DNA of 64,000 bases from Vicinamibacteria bacterium (GTDB taxonomy: Bacteria; Acidobacteriota; Vicinamibacteria; Fen-336), in contig JAMQGV010000048.1 of assembly GCA_025994075.1 (NCBI GenBank), positions 188,001 through 252,000 of the forward strand, written 5' to 3'. Below the pieces are notes generated by a model, which was not told where the DNA came from, made no database searches, and was given only the letters and a program-made list of their open reading frames with translations. This document shows positions 9,475-16,601 of this stretch, piece by piece. The stretch's first letter is position 1; each line of letters starts with the position of its first letter. The position numbers were made by a program, and so were the translations under genes.

Positions 9475-11147
9475 CGACCGCGACCGCGACTCCCTCCCGC
9501 ACCATCCGCGCCCCGCGCGGCACCGAGATCTCCTGCAAGTCGTGGCAGCAGGAAGCGGCGCTGCGGATGCTGATGAACAACCTGGACCCGGACGTCGCCG
9601 AGCGCCCCGCGGACCTCGTCGTCTACGGCGGAATCGGCCGCGCCGCCCGCAACTGGGAGTGCTTCGACGCGATCGTGCGCTCCCTGCGCGAGCTCGGCGA
9701 CGACGAGACGCTGCTGGTCCAGTCCGGCAAGCCGGTCGGCGTGTTCCGCACCCACGCGGACGCGCCCCGCGTGATCCTCAGCAACTCGATGCTGGTCCCC
9801 GCCTGGGCCAACTGGGAGCACTTCTACGAGCTCGACCGCAAGGGCCTGATGATGTACGGCCAGATGACCGCGGGCTCGTGGATCTACATCGGGTCGCAGG
9901 GCATCCTGCAGGGCACGTTCGAGACCTTCGCCGAGGCCGCCCGCCAGCACTTCGGCGGCAGCCTGAAGGGCAAGCTGGTGGTGACGGCGGGCCTCGGCGG
10001 CATGGGCGGCGCCCAGCCGCTGGCCGCCACGATGAACGAGGGTGTCTGCCTCTGCGTCGAGGTCGATCGCCACCGCATCCAGCGCCGTCTGGAGACGCGC
10101 TACCTCGACACCTCGTGCGAGTCGCTCGACGAGGCGCTGTCGCTCGCGGCAGCCGCGCAGAAGGAGGGCCGCGCGCTCTCGATCGGGCTGCTCGGCAACG
10201 CCGCGGACGTGCTGCCGGAGCTGGCGAAGCGCGGCGTGGTGCCCGACCTCGTCACCGACCAGACCAGCGCCCACGACCCCCTCAACGGCTACGTGCCGAA
10301 CGGCATGAGCTACGAGGCGGCGCTCGCGCTGCGCACCTCCGACCCGGCGCACTACATGGCCGAGGCGCGCCGCAGCATGGCCGACCACGTGCGCGGCATG
10401 CTGGCGCTCAAGCAGCTCGGGTCCGTCGTCTTCGACTACGGCAACAACATCCGGGCCGAGGCGCAGAAGGCGGGGGTGGCCAACGCCTTCGACTTCCCCG
10501 GCTTCGTGCCGGCCTACATCCGCCCGCTGTTCTGCGAGGGCAAGGGCCCGTTCCGCTGGGCGGTGCTCTCGGGCGACCCCGAGGACCTCGCGGTGACGGA
10601 TGCCGCGGTGCTCGAGACCTTCCCCGAGGACCAGGCGCTGCGGCGCTGGATCACGCTGGCCCGCGAGCGGGTCGCGTTCCAGGGCCTGCCTGCGCGCATC
10701 TGCTGGCTGGGCTACGGCGAGCGCGCGAAGATGGGCCTGCGCTTCAACGAGCTGGTGCGCAGCGGCAAGGTCAGGGCGCCGATCGTGATCGGCCGCGACC
10801 ATCTCGACGCCGGCTCGGTCGCCTCCCCCAACCGCGAGACCGAGGCGATGAAGGACGGCTCCGACGCGGTCGCCGACTGGCCGATCCTCAACGCCCTGCT
10901 CAACGCGGTGGCCGGCGCGACCTGGGTCTCGGTCCACCACGGGGGCGGCGTCGGCATGGGCTACTCGATCCACGCCGGCATGGTCGTCGTCGCCGACGGC
11001 ACGGACGCCGCGGCGCAGCGGCTGGAGCGGGTGCTGACCACCGATCCCGGCACCGGCGTGATGCGGCACGTCGACGCCGGCTACGAGCGGGCCGCGCAGG
11101 TCGCGCGCGAGCGCGGCGTGCGCATCCCCATGCTCGACCGCGGGTGA
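9471..11147 (+). CDS. hutU: Urocanate hydratase
   Basis: HutU has 558 residues and hydrates urocanate to imidazolone propionate using tightly bound NAD+ as electrophile. GGLGGMGGAQP is the dinucleotide-binding glycine stretch, and VFDYGNNIR and CEGKGPFRWAVLSGDP are family marks. Two GTG starts exist. I prefer 9471, because GGTGG (9461-9465) sits 5 nt upstream and the codon forms a GTGA overlap with the previous stop. GTG 9462 would add three residues and has no Shine-Dalgarno sequence. The stop overlaps the next gene as TGATG. Confidence 0.96.
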   Translation: MTTATATPSRTIRAPRGTEISCKSWQQEAALRMLMNNLDPDVAERPADLVVYGGIGRAARNWECFDAIVRSLRELGDDETLLVQSGKPVGVFRTHADAPRVILSNSMLVPAWANWEHFYELDRKGLMMYGQMTAGSWIYIGSQGILQGTFETFAEAARQHFGGSLKGKLVVTAGLGGMGGAQPLAATMNEGVCLCVEVDRHRIQRRLETRYLDTSCESLDEALSLAAAAQKEGRALSIGLLGNAADVLPELAKRGVVPDLVTDQTSAHDPLNGYVPNGMSYEAALALRTSDPAHYMAEARRSMADHVRGMLALKQLGSVVFDYGNNIRAEAQKAGVANAFDFPGFVPAYIRPLFCEGKGPFRWAVLSGDPEDLAVTDAAVLETFPEDQALRRWITLARERVAFQGLPARICWLGYGERAKMGLRFNELVRSGKVRAPIVIGRDHLDAGSVASPNRETEAMKDGSDAVADWPILNALLNAVAGATWVSVHHGGGVGMGYSIHAGMVVVADGTDAAAQRLERVLTTDPGTGVMRHVDAGYERAAQVARERGVRIPMLDRG

Positions 11148-12310
11148 TGGACGGGCCGCGGTTCCCGCGGCCGGCGCTCGCCGAGGACGTCGCGCGGCAG
11201 GCCCTGTCGGGTCCGCCGCTCCTGCTCTCGGGACCTCCGGGTGCGGGCAAGTCGACGCTGCTCCACGACCTGGCGGCCGTGCTCCGGCACGCCGGCGCCG
11301 CCGCCTGGCGGCTGGACCTGTTCTTCGCGGCGGCGTCGCCGCTGCACCTGGCCCGCGCGGGCGCTTCGTCGGCGCGGGCCGCGGGCCTCGACGATCGGAC
11401 GCTCGCGCCGCTCGAGGCGGCCGTCCGCCGCGGCCGCGAGGGCGAGGTCGCGGCCGTGAAGGCGCTGGCGGCGCTGTTCGCGGAGGCCCGCGAGGTCGGC
11501 GATCGCCCGCTGGTGCTGCTGCTGGACGAACCGACGGAGCTGAGGGCCCTCGGCTTCTTCGAGGGCCTGCGCGACGTGGCCGACCTGTTCGCCGCGTCGA
11601 TCGGACGGCGCGGCGGCCGGGCGGTGCTGGCGACCTCCTTCCCCACGGCCGCCGCGCGGCTGTTCGGCAGCGCCGCCGCCTGCCCGATTCCGCCGCTCGC
11701 GCCGGAAGAGGCGCGCGACGAGGCCGCGCTCCGCGGCGTCCAGGCCGAGGCGGCGATCGCCCTGGCCGGCGGGCGCCCGGCCGCGCTGCGCGCCCTGCTC
11801 GACGCGGTCGAGCCCGGCGACTCGCTCGAGTCGTCGTGGACCGCGGGCATGGCACCCGGCCAGCCGCTCGAGCGGCTGCTGCGGGCGACCTGGGAGACGC
11901 TGCTGCTGCGCAGCCGCTCCTACGCGATGGCCAAGGCGGTGCTGTGGGAGGTCGCCCGCGACGAGGGCTGCAACCTGACCGCGGTGTTCCGCCGGCTGGA
12001 GCGCTCGCCGGGCGCGGTCAAGGACTACCTCTCGGCCGCCGTGGACGTCGACGTGCTGCGCATGGACGGCAAGCGCTACTACTTCGTCGACCCCCTGTTG
12101 CGCGCGTGGGTGCGGCTCTACGGCGCGGGCGACGTGCCCGGAGCCGAGGCTCGGGCGACCGAAGCAGCGCTGCTCCTGACGCCGCCCGCACCCGAGCCGA
12201 CTCCGGCGCGAAAGGTCACGAGACCAGCCCCGCCCCCGCTGCTGCCCGACGAAGCGGCGCCCGAACGGACCCGCGAGCGGCCTCGCGACACTCTGATGGA
12301 GATCGACTAG
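11147..12310 (+). CDS. AAA-type ATPase with C-terminal winged-helix-like domain
   Basis: This is a 387-residue protein. It has Walker A GPPGAGKST (29-37), Walker B LVLLLDEPT (122-130), a sensor-like VLATSFPT near 170, and a helical region of about 240-335 that resembles the winged-helix domain of archaeal-type or DUF234-like ATPases (AVFRRLERSPGAVKDYL, then KRYYFVDPLLRAWV). The tail is Pro/Glu-rich and probably disordered. It starts in a TGATG overlap with hutU and ends 3 bp before the convergent thioredoxin gene. It is not a known hut enzyme. A regulatory or chaperone role in the operon is possible but not shown. Confidence 0.75.
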   Translation: MDGPRFPRPALAEDVARQALSGPPLLLSGPPGAGKSTLLHDLAAVLRHAGAAAWRLDLFFAAASPLHLARAGASSARAAGLDDRTLAPLEAAVRRGREGEVAAVKALAALFAEAREVGDRPLVLLLDEPTELRALGFFEGLRDVADLFAASIGRRGGRAVLATSFPTAAARLFGSAAACPIPPLAPEEARDEAALRGVQAEAAIALAGGRPAALRALLDAVEPGDSLESSWTAGMAPGQPLERLLRATWETLLLRSRSYAMAKAVLWEVARDEGCNLTAVFRRLERSPGAVKDYLSAAVDVDVLRMDGKRYYFVDPLLRAWVRLYGAGDVPGAEARATEAALLLTPPAPEPTPARKVTRPAPPPLLPDEAAPERTRERPRDTLMEID

Positions 12311-12313
12311 CTC

Positions 12314-12643
12314 TCACCCCACATAGGGCTGGACGAGCTTGACCAGATCCTGGCGCGAGAGCTTGCCGATCCGCTGCTCCGCGACCATGCCGCCCTTGAA
12401 CACGAACAGCGTCGGCAGGTTCTGGACCGCGTACTGGTCGGCGACGCGGTCGTTGGTCTGGACGTCGACCTTGACGACCTTCAGCTTGCCGGCGAACTGG
12501 CTGGCCACGGCCTCGAGGTCGGGCACCATGCGGACGCAGGGCTGACACCACTCCGCCCAGAAATCCACGAGAACCGGCAGCGGGGAGCGCAGCACCTGGG
12601 CTTCCCAGGTGGAATCGGTGACCTGCTCGATGTTGTCCGCCAT
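12314..12643 (-). CDS. trxA: Thioredoxin with CQPC active site
   Basis: This protein has 109 residues, the normal length for a cytosolic thioredoxin that reduces protein disulfides. The fold marks are VDFWAEWC, the cis-proline NLPTLFVFKGG and a C-terminal LVQPYVG. The redox motif is Cys33-Gln-Pro-Cys36 instead of the canonical Cys-Gly-Pro-Cys. The change keeps both cysteines and the proline, so it should be active, perhaps with a shifted redox potential. GGAGG lies 9 nt before the ATG, and TATACT (12668-12673) is a good -10. There is no signal peptide. Confidence 0.93.
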   Translation of the reverse strand: MADNIEQVTDSTWEAQVLRSPLPVLVDFWAEWCQPCVRMVPDLEAVASQFAGKLKVVKVDVQTNDRVADQYAVQNLPTLFVFKGGMVAEQRIGKLSRQDLVKLVQPYVG

Positions 12644-12667
12644 GGGCGCGTCGAACCTCCGGGGCGC

Positions 12668-12673
12668 AGTATA
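12668..12673 (-). promoter_or_regulatory. trxA: Candidate -10 for trxA
   Basis: TATACT on the minus strand lies 24 nt upstream of the trxA ATG, leaving room for the GGAGG site seen in the leader. No clear -35. Confidence 0.45.
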
Positions 12674-12710
12674 CGGGGCCCGGGGCCCTCGCGCACCACT
12701 AGCGGTGGGG

Positions 12711-14168
12711 TCAGCCGACCTGGCCGAGCGCCCGCTCGTAGACCTCCAGGTACGCCCGCGCCGAGCGCTCCCACGAGAAGTCCTTCTCCATCCCGTTGCG
12801 CATCAGGCGCTCCCACGAGGGGCGGTCCGCGAACTCGGCGAGCGCCTGGTCCAGGGCCCACATCAGGCCCGTGCCGTCAGCGTGGTCGAAGCGGAAGCCG
12901 GTTCCGGTGCCCCGGACCGCGTCCCACGGCTCCACCGTGTCGACGAGGCCCCCGGTGGAGCGCACGACGGGCACGGTCCCGTAGCGGAGCGAGTACATCT
13001 GGGTCAGCCCGCACGGCTCGAAGCGCGAGGGCATGAGGAACAGGTCGGAGCCCGCCTCCACCTTGTGGGCCAGCGCATTGTCGTACTCGAAGCGCACCGC
13101 GACGCGATCCGGCGCCCGCCGGGCCATCTCGGCGAAGCCCGCCTGGACGGCCGGCTCGCCGGTGCCCAGCACCACGAGGCGGAGCGGCCGGTTGAGCAGG
13201 TCCCACCAGGCGCCCGTGACGATGTCGAAGCCCTTCTGGGCGACGAGCCGCGAGATGACCCCGACCACCGGGAGGTCGGGCTCGGCGGGCAGGCCGAACG
13301 CCTGCAGAAGGTCGGCCTTGCACGCCGCCTTGCCCGCGAGGTCGTCGGCCGAGTAGCGGCGGGCGATGAAGCGGTCGACCCGGGGGTCCCACTCGTCGTA
13401 GTCGACGCCGTTGAGGATGCCGGACACCTCGCCGCCCCGCGCCCGCACGGCTCCTTCGAGTCCGTACCCGTGCTCCGGGCGCTGGATCTCTTGCGCGTAG
13501 GTCGGCGACACCGTGGTGACCGCCTCGGAGAACAGCAGCCCGCCCTTCATGAAGCTGATCCCGCCGTGGTACTCGAGCCCGTCGGCGGTGCCCAGGTGGC
13601 GCGGCAGCCCCAGCACGTCGAGCGTCTCCCTCGCGAAGTTGCCCTGGTAGGCCATGTTGTGGATCGTGAACACGCACGGCGACCGGTACAGCGTCGGGTC
13701 GTCCCAGTAGAACGCCTTCAGGTACACGGGCACGAGACCCGCCTGCCAGTCGTGGGCGTGGAACACGTCCGGCCGCTCCCCGCGCGAGCGGAAGTACTCG
13801 AGCGCGGCCCGCGCCAGGAACGCGAAGCGCTGCGGGTTGTCGCCGTAGTCGTCGTTGCCGCGGCCGTAGGGCCAGGGGCGGTCGTAGAAGGTCGGCTGCT
13901 CGACGAACACGACGTTGACGCCGGGCTGCGGAGACGCGTGGTAGAAGCCCGCGCTGCGCCGCGGGTCGTCCACCGGCACGTGGACCGAACCCAGGAACTC
14001 GCCCGCCGGGAAGCCGATCGTGCCGTACCGCGGCACGAAGATCGTGACCTTGTGGCCGAGCTTCGCCAGCGCCTTGGGCAGCGCGGCGGAGACGTCGGCC
14101 AGGCCGCCGGTCTTGACCCACGGCACCAGCTCCGAGACGACGAAGGCGATGTGGAGGCGTTCGCGCAT
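12711..14168 (-). CDS. glgA: Glycogen synthase (ADP-glucose type, GT5)
   Basis: GlgA has 485 residues and extends alpha-1,4-glucan chains from ADP-glucose. The N-terminal GT-B signature KTGGLADV near residue 19 binds ADP-glucose. HAHDWQAGLVP, FTIHNMAYQG, the KADLLQAFGL segment and the C-terminal catalytic region PSRFEPCGLTQMYSLRYGT are all present. It is divergent from rsmA with only 22 bp between the two start codons. A GH57 branching enzyme that would act on its product is encoded at 61122-62720. Confidence 0.95.
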   Translation of the reverse strand: MRERLHIAFVVSELVPWVKTGGLADVSAALPKALAKLGHKVTIFVPRYGTIGFPAGEFLGSVHVPVDDPRRSAGFYHASPQPGVNVVFVEQPTFYDRPWPYGRGNDDYGDNPQRFAFLARAALEYFRSRGERPDVFHAHDWQAGLVPVYLKAFYWDDPTLYRSPCVFTIHNMAYQGNFARETLDVLGLPRHLGTADGLEYHGGISFMKGGLLFSEAVTTVSPTYAQEIQRPEHGYGLEGAVRARGGEVSGILNGVDYDEWDPRVDRFIARRYSADDLAGKAACKADLLQAFGLPAEPDLPVVGVISRLVAQKGFDIVTGAWWDLLNRPLRLVVLGTGEPAVQAGFAEMARRAPDRVAVRFEYDNALAHKVEAGSDLFLMPSRFEPCGLTQMYSLRYGTVPVVRSTGGLVDTVEPWDAVRGTGTGFRFDHADGTGLMWALDQALAEFADRPSWERLMRNGMEKDFSWERSARAYLEVYERALGQVG

Positions 14169-14190
14169 CGCGGGATGTTACCTTCCGCGC
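14169..14190. promoter_or_regulatory. 22-bp divergent promoter with two back-to-back -10 boxes (glgA / rsmA)
   Basis: The whole space between the divergent starts is 22 bp. On the minus strand TAACAT (14180 to 14175) ends 6 nt before the glgA ATG. On the plus strand TACCTT (14179-14184) ends 6 nt before the rsmA GTG. The two hexamers share the TA at 14179-14180. If both are real -10 elements, both mRNAs are leaderless and the two polymerases exclude each other. Confidence 0.5.
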
Positions 14191-14955
14191 GTGCCGCGTC
14201 GACTCGGTCAGCACTTCCTCCGCTTCGCCTCGGTCGAGCGCCTGCTGCGCGTGATCGACCCGCGCCCCGGCCAGCACTTCCTCGAGATCGGGCCCGGCGC
14301 GGGCGCGCTGACGCTCCCGCTCGCACCCCGAGTCGCGCGTCTCACCGCGATCGAGCTCGATGCGGCGCTGGCCGACCGCCTCGAACCGCGGCTGCCCGCG
14401 AACGTCACGCTGGTCCGCGGCGACGCGCTGGCGGTCGACCTGCGCGCCCTGTGCCCCCCGGGCACGCGACTCGTCGGCAACCTGCCGTACTACATCTCCA
14501 GCCCCCTGCTCCGCCGCTTCCTGGAACTGCGCGACCGCATCGCCGACCTGCACGTGATGCTGCAGGACGAGGTCGCGTCCCGGGTCGCCTCGCCGCCGGG
14601 CTCGAAGGAGTACGGCGTGCTCTCGGTGCTCTGGGGGCTCTGGGCCGACCTCGACATCCCGCTGCGCTTCCCGCCCGGGGCCTTCGAGCCGCCGCCGAAG
14701 GTGGACTCGGCCGTGCTCCGTATCAGGCCCCTTCCTGCCCCCCGGGAACCTGTCGACGACCCGGCCGGGTTCGAGAAATTCGTCCTCCAGGCCTTCCGGC
14801 AGCGGCGAAGAACTCTTGAAAACAATCTGCAAGATAGCTATCCTCACCTCAAGCATCACTTGAGGTTGCTCAACATCGCGGGCAGCCGCCGTGCGGAAAC
14901 GCTATCCGTAGTGGAGTTTGCGAGGCTATTTTCCGCCCTTGGACGAAGCGACTGA
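14191..14955 (+). CDS. rsmA: 16S rRNA (adenine1518-N6/adenine1519-N6)-dimethyltransferase
   Basis: RsmA (KsgA) has 254 residues and dimethylates two adjacent adenosines near the 3' end of 16S rRNA with S-adenosylmethionine. The start is GTG 14191 (VPRRLGQHFL), since homology begins exactly there; longer frames read into glgA. SAM motif EIGPGAGALT, ELDAALADRL and the catalytic NLPYYISSPLL are present. The 3' end drops in GC (runs such as GAAAACAATCTGCAAGATAG), unlike its surroundings. It overlaps the RNase J gene. Confidence 0.95.
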   Translation: MPRRLGQHFLRFASVERLLRVIDPRPGQHFLEIGPGAGALTLPLAPRVARLTAIELDAALADRLEPRLPANVTLVRGDALAVDLRALCPPGTRLVGNLPYYISSPLLRRFLELRDRIADLHVMLQDEVASRVASPPGSKEYGVLSVLWGLWADLDIPLRFPPGAFEPPPKVDSAVLRIRPLPAPREPVDDPAGFEKFVLQAFRQRRRTLENNLQDSYPHLKHHLRLLNIAGSRRAETLSVVEFARLFSALGRSD

Positions 14956-16600
14956 CGGCCTGCGGCTGATCCCGCTCGGGGGCCTGGGCGAATTCGGCCT
15001 GAACGCCCTGGTGATGGAGTGGTCCGGCCACCGCCTGCTGATCGACGCCGGAATCCTCTTCGCGGGCGCCGACCAGCCGGGCGTCGACTGCATCGTCCCC
15101 GACTACGCGTACCTCCAGACGCCCGGCACCCTGCACGGGGTGCTCCTGACGCACGGCCACGAGGACCACATCGGCTCGCTGGCCTTCGCCCTGCAGGCCT
15201 GCCCTGTCCCGGTCTACGGCTCGCGGCTGACGCTCGGCTTCGCCCGCCGGCGGCTGCGCGACCGCGGCGTCACCGGCGCCGACCTGCGGACCCTGGTGCC
15301 CGGCCAGCCGGTCGAACTCGGGCCGTTCCGCATCCACCCGATCCGGGTCGCCCACAGCGTGATCGACTCGCTGGCGCTGGCGATCGAGACCCCGGCCGGC
15401 ACCGTGATGGTGTCCGGCGACTTCAAGCTCGGCCTCGACGAGCCCGAGGAACAGCGCACCGACGTCGAGGCGCTGGCCGCCTGGGGCGACCGCGGCGTGC
15501 TTGCCCTGCTCTCGGACTCGACCAACGCCGAGGTCGAAGGCACGACGCCCGGCGAAGGCGCGGTCGTGCCGGCTTTCGAGGAGGCGCTCGCCCGCACCCG
15601 CGGCAAGCTGCTCGTCTCCTGCTTCGCGACCTCGGTCCCGCGCATCCAGCGCGTGGCCGATCTCGCCCGCCGCCAGGGCCGCCGCGTCGGCTTCGTCGGC
15701 CGGCGGATGGCGGACAACGCCGAGGTCGCCCGCGAGCTCGGCGCGCTGCGCCTGCCCGAGGGCGAGGTCGTCCCGCTCTACGCCGTGGCCGATGCCGACC
15801 CGGCGAAGCTGTGCCTGTTCGTGTCCGGCTCCCAGGGCGAACCGCTCTCGGCGCTGGCCGCGATCGCCCGCGGCGAACACCCCGAGATCGGGGTCGGCCC
15901 CGGCGACACGGTCGTGCTCTCCGCGCGGGCGATCCCGGGCAACGAGCGCGCCGTCTCGCGCCTGATCTCGAACCTGCTGCGCACCGGCTGCGAGGTGATC
16001 CACCCCGGCGTCGCGAAGGTCCACGTCTCCGGCCACGGCTCGCGCGAGGATGCGGTCGAACTGCTGCGGCTGGTGCGGCCGCAGTACCTGGTGCCGGTGC
16101 ACGGCGAGTACCGGATGCTGGCCCGTCACGCACGGCTGGCGGCAGAGGCCGGGCTCGGCGCCGAGCGGGTCCTCCTGATCGAAGACGGCGAGGTGCTGGC
16201 GATCTCCGCCGACGGCGCGCGCCGCGTGGGCCGCGTCGAGGCCGGCCGGGTGCCGCTCGACCGCGCGAGCGGCGACGAGGTCGAGGACATCGTGCTGCGC
16301 GACCGCCGCGCGCTGGCCGCCGACGGCATCGTGGTGCCGATCGTCGTCGTCGAGCGCGGCAGCGGCCGGACCTGCGGCGTTCCCCAGATCGTGACCCGCG
16401 GCTTCGTCGACGACGGCCAGCGGCCGGAGCTGCTGGCCGAGGCGAGCCGTGCCCTGCTCTCGGCCGTCGACGCCCACCCCGCGGACGAGCGGGGCGACGC
16501 GGCGCTCGTCCGCGAGCGCCTGCGCCAGGAGATGAAGCGCTTCTTCCGGCGACGCACCCAGCGCCGGCCGATGGTCATTCCCGTGGTGATGGAGATCTAG
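14918..16600 (+). CDS. rnj: Ribonuclease J (beta-CASP metallo-beta-lactamase)
   Basis: This protein has 560 residues from TTG 14918. A second TTG at 14939 would remove seven residues and fits homologues equally well; neither has a clear Shine-Dalgarno site at good spacing. It is an mRNA-processing nuclease with 5'-3' exo- and endo-activity. The metallo-beta-lactamase motifs are HGHEDHIG (HxHxDH), the VMVSGDFK strand and the beta-CASP marks ALLSDSTNAE, SGSQGEP and VSGHGS. The C-terminal domain ends MVIPVVMEI. It overlaps rsmA by 38 bp (or 17 bp from the second TTG) and is followed after 1 bp by ftsK. Confidence 0.93.
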   Translation: MRGYFPPLDEATDGLRLIPLGGLGEFGLNALVMEWSGHRLLIDAGILFAGADQPGVDCIVPDYAYLQTPGTLHGVLLTHGHEDHIGSLAFALQACPVPVYGSRLTLGFARRRLRDRGVTGADLRTLVPGQPVELGPFRIHPIRVAHSVIDSLALAIETPAGTVMVSGDFKLGLDEPEEQRTDVEALAAWGDRGVLALLSDSTNAEVEGTTPGEGAVVPAFEEALARTRGKLLVSCFATSVPRIQRVADLARRQGRRVGFVGRRMADNAEVARELGALRLPEGEVVPLYAVADADPAKLCLFVSGSQGEPLSALAAIARGEHPEIGVGPGDTVVLSARAIPGNERAVSRLISNLLRTGCEVIHPGVAKVHVSGHGSREDAVELLRLVRPQYLVPVHGEYRMLARHARLAAEAGLGAERVLLIEDGEVLAISADGARRVGRVEAGRVPLDRASGDEVEDIVLRDRRALAADGIVVPIVVVERGSGRTCGVPQIVTRGFVDDGQRPELLAEASRALLSAVDAHPADERGDAALVRERLRQEMKRFFRRRTQRRPMVIPVVMEI

Positions 16601-16601
16601 C

